From: an uncultured Eggerthella sp.
Lineage (GTDB): Bacteria > Actinomycetota > Coriobacteriia > Coriobacteriales > Eggerthellaceae
DNA length: 64,000 nt
Assembly: GCA_900538545.1 (NCBI GenBank)
Contig: UPYK01000007.1
Coordinates: 26,098 to 90,097 of the forward strand
Direction of reading: 5' to 3'
Part shown: positions 1 to 9,500 of the stretch, piece by piece
Layout: each line of letters starts with the position of its first letter
Position numbering within the stretch: the stretch's first letter is position 1
Notes under the pieces: generated by a model
What the model was told of the DNA's origin: nothing
The model's input: the letters and a program-made list of their open reading frames with translations, nothing else
Database searches by the model: none
Made by a program: the position numbers and the translations under genes

Positions 1-1001
1 ATTTTATCACGGTGCATACGCCGGCTACCGATGAGACTATCGGCATGTTCGGCCCTGAAGAGTTCTCTCAGATGAAGGATGGCGTCATCCTCGTGAATGT
101 GGCGCAGGGCGGCATCTATGATGTCAAAGCGCTTTCGGATTTCGTAGCAGCAGGGAAGGTGGCAGCCTGCGGTATCGATGAATGGACCGAGCAGCCTTGC
201 TACGATAGCCCGCTTCATGAATTCAAGCAGGCCACTATCACGCCGCATCTCGGTGCGCTCACGCGTGAGGCGCAGTATCGTGCCGGCACGCAGATTGCCG
301 AATATGTGGATGAGGGTCTGAAGGGTTCGGTCGTGCCCACCTCGGTCAATGGCTCCTACATTTCAAGCGAAGATCTCGAATTGCTCGCACCCTATGCGCA
401 AGTTTGCAAACTTATCGGCTCGATGCTCTCTCAAGTGAAGCGCGGCGAATTGCCGGCAGTGCTTTCGGTCACCACAGCCGGTGTACTCGCAGGACTTGAC
501 ACGGGCTACTTGAGCGCAAGCGTGCTCGATGGCTATCTGCTTGGCAAGACCCGTGCGCGCGTAACGCCTACCACTGCAGACACGATCGCCCAACGTCATG
601 GCATCCGTATCGAGCATCATTCCAACGCAGATGCACTCGAATACTCTTCGAGTGTTGAGGTTGCCGCCGATGGCGCTTCGATCGTGGGAACCATTTCGGG
701 ACTTGCGCACACGCCACGCATCGTCTCGTTCATGGGTTACCAATGCGACCTCACGCCTGCAAAGCACGTGCTTATCATGCAATATGCCGATTCACCCGGA
801 CGTGTGGGCACGATCGGCACGATCCTTGGCAATGCGAACGTGAACATCACTACCATGCAGGTGAGCACGCTCGAAGATTCCGATCTGGTTATGGTGTTCA
901 TGAATATCGAATCGGCGCTCACCGAAGAAGTGCTCGGTCAGCTTGAAACGATCGACAACCTGCAAGCTCTTTGGCTCGTAGACCTCGAAGCAACTGATTG
1001 A
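1..1001 (+). CDS. serA: D-3-phosphoglycerate dehydrogenase, C-terminal part (5' end outside window)
   Basis: NAD-dependent oxidation of 3-phosphoglycerate, first step of serine synthesis. The reading frame is open from base 3 and the first visible residues (FITVHTPATDET) are the middle of the nucleotide-binding domain, so the gene starts upstream of the window. The catalytic-histidine segment TPHLGALTREAQ is present. It is followed by an intervening domain of about 140 residues that includes GSYISSEDLELLAPY, and by a C-terminal ACT domain (VLIMQYADSPGRVGTIG) of the kind that mediates serine feedback or oligomer contacts. This is the long form of the enzyme with both regulatory domains. The frame ends in TGA at 999-1001. 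The 445 bases before rpsA suggest it is not cotranscribed with the next gene. Confidence 0.93.
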   Translation, partial: FITVHTPATDETIGMFGPEEFSQMKDGVILVNVAQGGIYDVKALSDFVAAGKVAACGIDEWTEQPCYDSPLHEFKQATITPHLGALTREAQYRAGTQIAEYVDEGLKGSVVPTSVNGSYISSEDLELLAPYAQVCKLIGSMLSQVKRGELPAVLSVTTAGVLAGLDTGYLSASVLDGYLLGKTRARVTPTTADTIAQRHGIRIEHHSNADALEYSSSVEVAADGASIVGTISGLAHTPRIVSFMGYQCDLTPAKHVLIMQYADSPGRVGTIGTILGNANVNITTMQVSTLEDSDLVMVFMNIESALTEEVLGQLETIDNLQALWLVDLEATD

Positions 1002-1272
1002 CGGTTTTTCCAGTCAAGCAAAAGCAACGCTTCCCAATGGGGTACTGAACGAACTCTGAGTCCGCACACTTAATTTGTAATAGGTTGTCCGAAGCAGTGA
1101 AGCGCATCGCTTATCTGGCTTGCCCGGATAAACGATAGCGAAAACGGGTGAGTGAAGACCTCATTGGGCAGCGCCGCTTGCAGCATCTCGTGTAAAATTT
1201 TGCAGCCATTTAACGCGATAAAATTCACCGGTGCGCTTGCCGGGTAATCTTGTGATGTTTTCGCCGTTTCTC

Positions 1273-1303
1273 TTGCTGTGCGCAAGGCGTGCTGTGCTAT
1301 ACT
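1273..1303 (+). promoter_or_regulatory. Probable rpsA promoter (extended -10)
   Basis: TGCTATACT at 1295-1303 is an extended -10 (TGn plus TATACT). A weak -35, TTGCTG at 1273-1278, lies 19 bases upstream, so the extended -10 would carry the activity. Transcription would begin near 1310, directly before a 6-bp hairpin. Confidence 0.6.
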
Positions 1304-1309
1304 TACGCA

Positions 1310-1446
1310 GTCTGCCACGTACGGCAGATGTTTTGTATTGGACCTGCGAGACATGTTTGTTGTAAGCACTCGTTTCGAGTGCGACATACATGGTAAATGT
1401 AACTGCAATCATGAGCAAAGGTCCCCGTATTCGAAAGGGGTCCGTT
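1310..1446 (+). promoter_or_regulatory. Structured 5' leader of rpsA
   Basis: Three inverted repeats follow the predicted start of transcription: TCTGCC/GGCAGA at 1311-1328 (6-base loop), GCACTCG/CGAGTGC at 1366-1382 (3-base loop, perfect 7 bp), and CCCC/GGGG at 1423-1440. The last GGGG is part of the Shine-Dalgarno GAAAGGGG (1433-1440) for the TTG start at 1447, so hairpin three would hide the ribosome site. S1 is translationally autoregulated in E. coli; control of this kind here is inference. Confidence 0.5.
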
Positions 1447-2607
1447 TTGACCGACATTAAAAACACGTCCGTTATTGAATTCGACGACATTTCAGAAGAT
1501 GAAATGAACAAGATGATCGATGGAACGCTTACGGAATTCGACGAAGGCGATCTCATCGATGGCACCGTTGTCAAGATCGAGCATGATGAAGTGCTCGTTG
1601 ATATCGGATTCAAGAGCGAAGGTGTTATTCCTGCTCGTGAACTTTCTATCCGCAAAGACGCCGATCCTTCTGAGGTCGTTGAGCTGGGCGATCGCCTCGA
1701 GGCACTTGTTCTCCAGAAGGAAGACAAAGATGGCCGTCTCATCCTCTCCAAGAAGCGCGCAGAGTACGAGCGTGCTTGGATTCAGGTCGAGGACAAATTC
1801 AAGGCTGGCGAAGTGGTCACCGGTGAAGTCATCGAAGTCGTCAAGGGTGGTCTTATCCTCGACATCGGTCTGCGTGGCTTCCTGCCGGCATCTCTCGTCG
1901 ATCTCCGCCGCGTGAAGGATCTTACCGCTTATCTGGGCACCGAGATCGAAGCGCGCGTCATCGAAATGGATCGTAACCGCAACAACGTCGTTCTTTCTCG
2001 TCGTGTTCTTCTCGAAGAAGGCCGCAAGAACGAGCGTGCAGAGATCCTCGAGAAGCTCTCGAAGGGCATGCGCCTCAAGGGCACCGTTTCCTCCATCGTC
2101 GATTTCGGCGCATTCGTCGACCTCGGCGGCATCGACGGTCTTATCCACATCTCCGAGCTCTCTTGGAGCCATGTCAACCATCCTTCTGAGGTCGTCAAGG
2201 TCAACGAAGAGGTTGAGGTTGAAGTGCTCGACGTCGATCTGCAGCGCGAGCGCATCTCCCTCGGTCTCAAGCAGACTACGGAAGATCCTTGGATCAAGCT
2301 CGTTGAGGTCTATCCGGTCGACACCATCGTTGATGGTCGCGTGACCAAGATCGTTCCGTTCGGCGCCTTCATCGAACTGGGCGACAACGTGGAGGGTCTC
2401 GTTCACATCTCTGAGATGGCAATGAAGCACATCGATTCACCGAACCAGGTTGTGAGCGTTGGCGACGAAGTGAAGGTCAAGGTCATGGACGTGAATACCG
2501 ACCGTCGTCGTATTTCGCTCTCCATGAAGGCAGCTGCTGAAGACCTCGGTATCGAGATCGATGTCGATGAACCCGAGCCGAAGGAAGAAGCCGAAGACGC
2601 TGAATAG
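1447..2607 (+). CDS. rpsA: 30S ribosomal protein S1
   Basis: RNA-binding ribosomal protein that helps mRNA docking. From the TTG start the product is 386 residues with four S1 OB-fold repeats at about 34-101, 120-186, 208-276 and 291-361 (for example EGDLIDGTVVKIEHDEVLVD and GMRLKGTVSSIVDFGAFVDL) and an acidic tail. Four repeats is the usual count in Gram-positive S1, against six in E. coli. Start choice: TTG at 1447 has GAAAGGGG six bases upstream and gives MTDIKNTSVIEFDD. In-frame ATGs at 1390 and 1411 would add 19 or 12 residues but have no Shine-Dalgarno. The 3' end overlaps mnmA by 47 bases, so the two are probably cotranscribed. Confidence 0.95.
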   Translation: MTDIKNTSVIEFDDISEDEMNKMIDGTLTEFDEGDLIDGTVVKIEHDEVLVDIGFKSEGVIPARELSIRKDADPSEVVELGDRLEALVLQKEDKDGRLILSKKRAEYERAWIQVEDKFKAGEVVTGEVIEVVKGGLILDIGLRGFLPASLVDLRRVKDLTAYLGTEIEARVIEMDRNRNNVVLSRRVLLEEGRKNERAEILEKLSKGMRLKGTVSSIVDFGAFVDLGGIDGLIHISELSWSHVNHPSEVVKVNEEVEVEVLDVDLQRERISLGLKQTTEDPWIKLVEVYPVDTIVDGRVTKIVPFGAFIELGDNVEGLVHISEMAMKHIDSPNQVVSVGDEVKVKVMDVNTDRRRISLSMKAAAEDLGIEIDVDEPEPKEEAEDAE

Positions 2608-3736
2608 CCCTAGGGCACATATTGCACTAGGTTTGAGCGGCGGGGTTGATAGCGCAACCTCAGCCGCTCTTCTTTTGTCGCAGGGTTACCGCGTGACAGG
2701 GGTGACCTGCGTCTTCAATGACGCCGATGCAGGAACAGCATCCGAGAAGTCGAGCACGATCGCTGCGGCTGAATCGGTGTGTCGCGCACTCGGTATCGAT
2801 CACGTGGTCTATGATGTGCGCGAAGTTTTCCGTGAACAGGTGATCGACCCATTCATTACCGACTGCGTGCAAGGTCTTACTCCTGCACCATGCGTGACCT
2901 GCAATCGGTTCTGCAAGATTCCCGTTCTGTGTCAGGCAGCTGATGATCTGGGTTGCGAGAAGATCGCAACTGGTCATTACGCACGGGTGGTTGAAGACAC
3001 GGCGCTTGGCCGGTTTGCGCTCAAGCGCGCGCTCGATGAAGCGAAGGACCAAACCTACATGCTCTCCTTGCTCACGCAGGATCAGCTTTCGCGTTTGGTG
3101 CTACCTCTGGGAGGGTATACCAAACAAGAGGTGCGCCAATACGCGCTTGATCAGGGGATACCAGTCGCTAAGCGTCCTGAGAGCCAAGACCTTTGCTTTG
3201 TGGCAGGGGATTATCGCGATTTTCTGGTAGAACAAGGCGTCACGGATGATCCAGGTCCGATCATGACGCGCGATGGGGAAGTGGTGGGCACGCATCACGG
3301 CGTCCATCATTTCACGCTCGGACAGCGAAAAGGCTTGGGTGTTGCGATGGGGGAGCCTTATTTCGTGGTCGACAAGGATGCGCAAGCCAAATCGGTCACG
3401 ATCGCTCCAAAGGATCGAGCGTTCATCTCAGCAGTTGAGGTGCGCGACTTGAACTGGATGCTTCCTTGTCCAAGCGAACCATGCAGTGTGAAGATCCGTT
3501 ATCGTTCAAAACCTGCGCTTGCGCGCGTTATTCCGCTTGGTACGGATCGCTCGCTCGAGACCGACCGTTCATCCGATCACCAAGCTGATAGCGATCCTTC
3601 ATTTGGCGCAGGTCGCGTACGCGTCGAGTTCTTCGAACCTCAGACTCTCACCGCGCCAGGTCAATGTTGTGCGTTTTATCAAGGGAGCGTACTCATAGGC
3701 GGTGGTATCATCGACACCGTAACATTTAGCGCGTAA
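2561..3736 (+). CDS. mnmA: tRNA-specific 2-thiouridylase MnmA
   Basis: Installs the 2-thio group on wobble uridine 34 of Lys, Glu and Gln tRNAs, with ATP activation and sulfur passed through a cysteine persulfide. The PP-loop SGGVDS is at residues 26-31. The two catalytic cysteines expected from E. coli MnmA fall at C114 (CVTCNR) and C212 (ESQDLCFV), and the tRNA-binding HFTLGQRKGLGV block follows. At 391 residues it is slightly long: about 20 extra residues at the N-terminus and a short Ser/Asp-rich insertion (near residues 328-350) in the C-terminal barrel. ATG 2561 lies inside rpsA in another frame, ATG 2567 is an alternative, and neither has a clear Shine-Dalgarno, so translational coupling to rpsA is likely. 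Confidence 0.93.
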   Translation: MSMNPSRRKKPKTLNSPRAHIALGLSGGVDSATSAALLLSQGYRVTGVTCVFNDADAGTASEKSSTIAAAESVCRALGIDHVVYDVREVFREQVIDPFITDCVQGLTPAPCVTCNRFCKIPVLCQAADDLGCEKIATGHYARVVEDTALGRFALKRALDEAKDQTYMLSLLTQDQLSRLVLPLGGYTKQEVRQYALDQGIPVAKRPESQDLCFVAGDYRDFLVEQGVTDDPGPIMTRDGEVVGTHHGVHHFTLGQRKGLGVAMGEPYFVVDKDAQAKSVTIAPKDRAFISAVEVRDLNWMLPCPSEPCSVKIRYRSKPALARVIPLGTDRSLETDRSSDHQADSDPSFGAGRVRVEFFEPQTLTAPGQCCAFYQGSVLIGGGIIDTVTFSA

Positions 3737-3823
3737 GATGCGTAGATGATCAAAGGTAATATAGAGTGACTTAGCGCACCAAGTAGTGTGCTCGTTCAAC
3801 ATTCAACATTCAAGGTGGCACCT

Positions 3824-4426
3824 ATGGCAAAACGTATCTTCATAACCGGTGGTATCGGGTCAGGGAAATCAACGTTGCTCGATTTTTTGCGCAGCCAGGG
3901 TGTTGCGACGGTCGAAGCCGATAAAGTTGGTCACGAGGTGCTCACCTTCGCGGATACCAAAGCTGAGCTGGCAGAGAAGTTCGGCAACGATATCTTCGAT
4001 GATGAAGGCAACGTGATGCGTCCCGCTCTTGCAGCGAAAGCGTTCGTTTCTCCCGAGATGACCGCGCTGCTCGATTCGGTCACCTTGAAGCGTGTGTACG
4101 CTGAATCGCTGCATCAGCTCGATGAGCTCGCACAAACGCATGATTTCGTTGCGCTCGAGATGGCTATCCTCGATGGTCGTGATGATTTCTACAAGAACGC
4201 CGATGTAGTGCTTGCAGTGGTCACCACGCCGGAGGTACGTATCGCGCGCCTGGTCGGCCGTGGACTTACTGAAGAAGATGCGCGCAACCGCTTGAAGAAT
4301 CAGGTTCCCGACAGCAAACGTGAAGCGATCGCTGATGTGGTGTTCTCCAATAATGGCACGATCGAAGACTTCGAGAATGAGATCGCGCTTTGGTGGGAGA
4401 GCTTCAAGAACGAGGCTGCAAAATGA
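3824..4426 (+). CDS. coaE: Dephospho-CoA kinase
   Basis: Phosphorylates the 3' hydroxyl of dephospho-CoA, the last step of coenzyme A synthesis. The 200-residue product has the P-loop GGIGSGKST at residues 9-17 and the family's EADKVGHEVL segment just after it. ATG 3824 was chosen because AAGGTGG lies five bases upstream; the longer GTG start at 3788 adds 12 residues of no family resemblance. The stop overlaps the uvrB start in an ATGA, so the pair is translationally coupled. The upstream gap (3737-3823) carries a tandem TTCAACA repeat but no clear promoter. Confidence 0.94.
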   Translation: MAKRIFITGGIGSGKSTLLDFLRSQGVATVEADKVGHEVLTFADTKAELAEKFGNDIFDDEGNVMRPALAAKAFVSPEMTALLDSVTLKRVYAESLHQLDELAQTHDFVALEMAILDGRDDFYKNADVVLAVVTTPEVRIARLVGRGLTEEDARNRLKNQVPDSKREAIADVVFSNNGTIEDFENEIALWWESFKNEAAK

Positions 4427-6543
4427 GTCATCTTCAAAATATCGATGGCACCCAGATGGAAGGGAAGTTGCCGGTCACGCGCCTTTCCAATCAGCCCTTC
4501 GAAGTGGTTTCCGAATTCGAGCCAGCTGGCGATCAGCCCGAAGCGATCGAACAGCTTGCGAAGAATATCGAAGCGGGCATGCGCTACCAAACCCTGCTTG
4601 GTGTAACGGGGTCTGGAAAGACCTATACGGTCGCAAAGACGATCGAAGCCATCCAGCGCCCTACGCTCATCCTGGCTCCGAACAAGACGCTCGCGGCTCA
4701 GCTCGCAGCCGAGCTCAAGGAGTTCTTTCCGAACAATGCTGTGGTCTACTTCGTTTCGTATTACGACTATTATCAGCCGGAAGCCTATGTTCCCACCACC
4801 GATACGTTCATCGAAAAGGATGCTTCCATCAATGAAGAGGTTGAGAAGCTGCGTCATGCGGCAACTTCCGCCTTGCTCTCGCGACGCGATGTGATCGTGG
4901 TCGCTTCGGTATCGTGCATCTACGGTATCGGTTCTCCTGCTGAATATGCAGGCATGGCCGCGTTCTTGGACAAGGAAGTCGAGCAAGATCGCGACGAGCT
5001 CATCATGAAGCTCATCGATATCCAATACGATCGCAATGACTACGACCTGCAACGCGGAACATTCCGCGTGCGCGGCGATGCTCTCGATATCTTCCCGCCG
5101 TATTCCGACAATCCGCTTCGTGTGGAATTTTGGGGCGACGAGATCGAGCTTATCGCTGAAGTCGATAAGGTGACTGGAGAGGTCGTCACTGAATTCGAGG
5201 CACTGCCTGTTTGGCCAGCAACGCACTATGTAGCATCACGGCCTGCGATCGAACGCGCGCTCGATACGATCCGTACTGAACTCCAGCAGCGTCTGGAAGA
5301 GTTCAACAAAGAGGGTAAGCTGCTCGAAGCGCAGCGCTTGGAAATGCGTACCACCTACGACCTCGAGATGATCGAGACCATGGGCTTCTGTTCAGGCATC
5401 GAGAACTATTCGCGCCATCTGGATGGGCGTGCTCCTGGTGTACCTCCTTATACGCTCATCGATTATTTCCCGGAAGACTTCGTCTGCTTCATCGACGAGA
5501 GTCACGTGACGGTACCGCAGGTGCGCGGCATGTATGAAGGCGACCGCTCGCGCAAGACCACGCTCGCAGAACACGGCTTCCGCTTGCCTTCGTGCTTGGA
5601 TAACCGCCCGCTGCGTTTCGATGAATTCGAGGAGCGCATCCCGCAGTTCATCTACACCTCTGCTACGCCTGGCGATTACGAGGAGCGCGTGAGCGAGAGC
5701 GTGGTCGAACAGATCATCCGTCCGACGGGTCTTCTCGACCCCAAGATCACGGTGAAGCCGATCAAATCGCAGATCGACGACATCATCGACGAAGCGAAGA
5801 TCCGTGTGACGAAGAAGGAGCGCGTGCTCATCACTACGCTCACCAAGCGTATGGCTGAAGATCTCACTGAATACTTGCTCGATCAGGGCGTGAAGGCGCG
5901 CTATATGCATTCCGATATCGGCACGATCGAACGCGTCGAGATACTGCGTGACTTGCGCCTAGGTGAGTTCGATGTGCTCGTAGGCATCAACCTGTTGCGT
6001 GAAGGCCTCGACTTGCCCGAGGTTTCGCTCGTGGCCATCCTTGATGCCGATAAGGAAGGTTTCTTGCGCAATCATCGTTCGCTCATTCAGACGATCGGCC
6101 GTGCTGCACGAAATGCGGAAGGCGAGGTCATCATGTACGCCGACGTGATGACCGATTCGATGAGCCGTGCTATCAAGGAGACCGAGCGCAGACGTTCGCT
6201 CCAGATCGCCTTCAACGAAGAGCATGGCATCGTACCCACTACCATCCGCAAAGGCATCAATGATATCACTGATCAGCTGGGTGGCGATGACGAACGGAGC
6301 GCTGAAGAGGTCAACCGCGAGCTTGCGAACCTCTCTCGTGGTGAGGTCATGCGCGTTATCTCCGATATGGAGAACGAGATGATCGCAGCGTCGCAGGCGA
6401 TGGACTTCGAGAAGGCAGCCACCTTGCGCGATGAGATCGTGTCTCTGCGCATTCAGCTCGAAGGAAAATCCGAGACCGATGTTATGGGCGAGCTAAAGAA
6501 AACCGCCCGCAAGGGATCAGCTTACGGGCGGCGCAAACGTTAG
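4423..6543 (+). CDS. uvrB: UvrABC excinuclease subunit B
   Basis: Damage-verifying helicase-like subunit of nucleotide excision repair. The 706-residue product has Walker A GVTGSGKT (60-67), the beta-hairpin region that clamps DNA (about 109-137, VSYYDYYQPEAYVPTTDTFI), the DESH box (358-361), motif VI QTIGRAARN and a C-terminal UVR motif (DMENEMIAASQAMDFEKAA) that contacts UvrC. ATG 4423 overlaps the coaE stop (ATGA) and has GAGG upstream; the longer frame start at 4390 adds 11 residues lying within coaE. I saw no LexA box upstream in this operon. The 3' end also encodes a hairpin that looks like the ppk1 terminator on the other strand. The uvrB stop is 14 bases from the convergent ppk1 stop. 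Confidence 0.97.
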   Translation: MSHLQNIDGTQMEGKLPVTRLSNQPFEVVSEFEPAGDQPEAIEQLAKNIEAGMRYQTLLGVTGSGKTYTVAKTIEAIQRPTLILAPNKTLAAQLAAELKEFFPNNAVVYFVSYYDYYQPEAYVPTTDTFIEKDASINEEVEKLRHAATSALLSRRDVIVVASVSCIYGIGSPAEYAGMAAFLDKEVEQDRDELIMKLIDIQYDRNDYDLQRGTFRVRGDALDIFPPYSDNPLRVEFWGDEIELIAEVDKVTGEVVTEFEALPVWPATHYVASRPAIERALDTIRTELQQRLEEFNKEGKLLEAQRLEMRTTYDLEMIETMGFCSGIENYSRHLDGRAPGVPPYTLIDYFPEDFVCFIDESHVTVPQVRGMYEGDRSRKTTLAEHGFRLPSCLDNRPLRFDEFEERIPQFIYTSATPGDYEERVSESVVEQIIRPTGLLDPKITVKPIKSQIDDIIDEAKIRVTKKERVLITTLTKRMAEDLTEYLLDQGVKARYMHSDIGTIERVEILRDLRLGEFDVLVGINLLREGLDLPEVSLVAILDADKEGFLRNHRSLIQTIGRAARNAEGEVIMYADVMTDSMSRAIKETERRRSLQIAFNEEHGIVPTTIRKGINDITDQLGGDDERSAEEVNRELANLSRGEVMRVISDMENEMIAASQAMDFEKAATLRDEIVSLRIQLEGKSETDVMGELKKTARKGSAYGRRKR
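6492..6531 (-). terminator. Rho-independent terminator of ppk1, inside the uvrB coding end
   Basis: Stem CCGCCCG/CGGGCGG at 6503-6509 and 6525-6531, extended by AAG/CTT. On the minus strand it is followed by TTTTCTTTAG. The orientation fits ppk1, which stops at 6558. The whole signal lies within the last codons of uvrB. Confidence 0.7.
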
Positions 6544-6557
6544 ATCGTTTCACTGGC

Positions 6558-9500
6558 TTAGAAGTGGCCGGTGAAGAGGAACTTCAAGCGCTTCCAGAAA
6601 TTCGGCTTCTTCGGGAACTGTTCGACAAGCTGAATCTCTACGGTAGCGGGTTCGCTATCGCGCGGCAGGATCTCGACCTCAGCAGGAGGGATCACTGTTG
6701 CTTTTTCGTCGGACTCTTTCGCTTCCGGTGCGCTCACATCTGAAGCAGCTGAGGTTTCGGGCTGCTGCGGTGTGCGTTCTTGTTGTGAAACCGCCTCTGG
6801 TGCTTCTGTTGGAGCTGCAACAGCGGGCGTTCCGGTAACCGTGCTTTCAGGGCTGCTCGGAGCAGTTTGCTCTGATGCTTCTGTGCTCTGAGCCGTCGTA
6901 GAGGCGCTAGCTGGTTGTTCAGAGGCAAGCACCGTTTCGGGGGAAGATGCAACAGAAGCAGGGGTGCGGCCGAGGTTCAGGCTCACCTCTTCAGGCGCAA
7001 CAGGCGCTTGCGTCCGAGCAGCTGCGGCACTTGCGGCTGCCATAGCGGCTGAAGCGGCGGTGGGCACCGTAGAAGCAGCTGTTCCTTCGGATTGAAGGCG
7101 CGAGGTGATGCGCGTAGCCTTCTCAGCGATGGCTGCGCGATCCGATTCGGGCACTGCTTGCTGTTCCGCTACAGGCGCAGCAGCTTCCTGTGGCTCTTCA
7201 TCGTGAGAGATCGTCTCGATGTCGATCGCCTGAGCGTTCTTGCTCGTTACTACGCCGGGCTCACCTTCGGTGAGATTGACTTCGAGCGGATAGGGAACCT
7301 CAAGATCGATGGAACTCTGAAGGTTGCCATCAACATCTTCACGCGAAGTAGAACGCGGTTCTTCGATGATATGATTGATGTGAGAGCGGGCTGCGCGTGC
7401 GATCGCTCCTTCTTCACGGTTGACCACCGAGTCTTCGAAATCAACTTCGGCCTTATGGATGAGGAACGCCTGCGAATCGAAGGATTCGATGCGTCCATCC
7501 GATGTCTCTTCGGCGAAGTATTCCAGCGGCGTGTATTCGAGGTTCGACTCGAGCATGCGCAGCTTTGCCGTGTCAGAAAGCGAAACATCCAAATAGTCGA
7601 GCACGATCTCCTTCAAAGCGGGATTGAGGATGGGCCAGGCGATCTCAACGCGCTTATCCATATTGCGCGTCATGAGGTCGGCGCTCGAAAGATAGATCTC
7701 CATATCTTCAGCTACGCCGAAACCATAGATGCGACTGTGCTCAAGCAGGCGCCCTACGATCGAAACAACCTCGACGTTCTCGGTGTAACCCTTGATACCT
7801 GGCACGATACAGGAGATACCGCGTACGAAAAGCGTGGTGTGAACGCCCGCTTGCGAAGCTTCAACGATCTTGTCGATCGTGTCCTTATCGGTGATCGAGT
7901 TCGTCTTGAACACCAGCCCGTTCGGAAGACCTTCCTTAGCGCGCCTGATCTGCTCGTCGATCTTCTCAAGGATCATGGGCTTGATCTGAAGCGGAGCGAC
8001 CGAGAGCGTGGTGTAGTTGGTAGAGATGTTCTCAAGGCTCATGTTCTTGAAGAACTCAGCTGCGTCCTTACCGATGTTCGGATCGGTGGTCATGAACGAG
8101 AAGTCAGTATAGAGCTTGGAGGTCTTCTCGTTGTAGTTGCCGGTGCCTAGCTGGGTGATGCGCTGCAGGCCATTATCGGTCGTGCGCGTGATGACGCAGA
8201 TCTTGGAGTGGACCTTGTAATCGCGGAAGCCATAGATAACATGCGCACCTGCTTGTTCGAAGCGTTGCGACCATTCGATGTTGTTCGATTCATCGAAGCG
8301 CGCACGCAATTCGAAGAGCGCGGTAACCTCTTTACCGTTCTCCGCTGCAGCAAGAAGCGCTTCGGCAAGATGCGATTGGCTCGCAAGGCGGTAGAGCGTG
8401 ATCTTGATCGAAAGCACGGCAGGATCGGCTGCTGCTTCGCGCAACAGATTGATGAATGGATCCATGCTCTGATAGGGGTAGGACACCAGTTTGTCGTGCT
8501 CGATGACTTGCTGCATGACCGAACGATTCTGGTCGATACATGCAGGCCAGGCAGGGGTGAACGGTTTATTGGTGAGCTTAGCAGCGATCTCGGGGTCGAC
8601 AAGATCGGGAAGGCCCCAAGCGTAGCTCATATCGAGCGGCACGTTGGTAACGAACACCTGATCAGCGTCGATATTCAAACGGGGGAGCAAGAACTCCTTC
8701 GTTACTGCGGAGAGCGCGGTGTCGGTCTCAAGGCGAACAGGGGTAAGGCGAGCGCGCTTCTTTAAGATGCGCTTCATGTGCTCGCGGTAGTCATAATCGA
8801 TCTCGTCGATATCGGCATTCGGATCGATGTCAGCATTGCGTGTGACGCAGATAACGCTCGCGCGCTTCGTGCTGTACATGGAGAACACTTCATCGACGAT
8901 GAGCTTCAAGGCGTTTTCGAGCAGGATGAACTGCGTACCTTCACCAGGCAGGAGGATGAGGCGTTTCGCCTGACGGGGAAGGGGGATCAAGCCGAAGTTC
9001 ACATCTTCGGCACCCACGTTCTTCGCCTTCTTCTTGGCCTTTGCTTCTTCGTCTTCTGAAAGATCCTTGGGCAGTTCCTCGTTCAAACGCAGCAGGATGT
9101 AGAGCTTGCCGTTCTCGAAATGAGGGAAGGGGTGGCGTGCGTTGATGATCTGAGGCGAGAGACAGGGGACAACGTGATCGTCGAGGTAAGAATGGAGGAA
9201 CTCGCGCTGTTCGTCGGAGAGGTCCTTCACCTGCAGATTGCGAATCCCGTATTCTTCGAGCTGGTCTTGGATGCTCAGGAAGATGCGCTCCTGCTCTGGG
9301 TAGAGTTCGTGGCAACGCTGATAGATGGCATTGAGCTGCTCTTCAGGCGTCATGAGCGTTTTGTTGTCGCGGATCTCCTTCTTGATGAGCGAAAGGTCGG
9401 TCAAGCTGCCGACGCGCACCATGAAGAACTCCTGGAGGTTGCTCGAGAAGATGGAGACGAACGTAAGACGCTCGAGCAGCGGAACGTTGCTGTCTTCGCC

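Larger units (their letters stand above)
1002..1446 (+). other. Non-coding gap between serA and rpsA
   Basis: 445 bases with no gene I can support. An 8-bp hairpin lies at 1111-1131 (TTATCTGG / CCGGATAA, 5-base loop, one G-T pair) without a T-run, so it is at best a weak serA terminator. A similar string, CTTGCC(C)GG(A/G)TAA, occurs twice, near 1119-1131 and near 1238-1250. The rpsA promoter and leader fill the last 150 bases and are listed separately. Confidence 0.6.

Noticed and set aside
1070..1408. 112-residue open frame on the minus strand in the serA-rpsA gap
   Set aside because: No Shine-Dalgarno, no recognisable protein features, and it runs across the rpsA promoter and leader hairpins.
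3794..3812. Tandem TTCAACA repeat before coaE
   Set aside because: Two and a half copies of a heptamer are too short to call a regulatory array.
4300..5226. 308-residue open frame antisense to coaE and uvrB
   Set aside because: Crosses two real, translationally coupled genes and shows no motif.
7092..8150. 352-residue open frame antisense to ppk1
   Set aside because: Shadow of the PPK1 coding frame; no family signature and no ribosome site.
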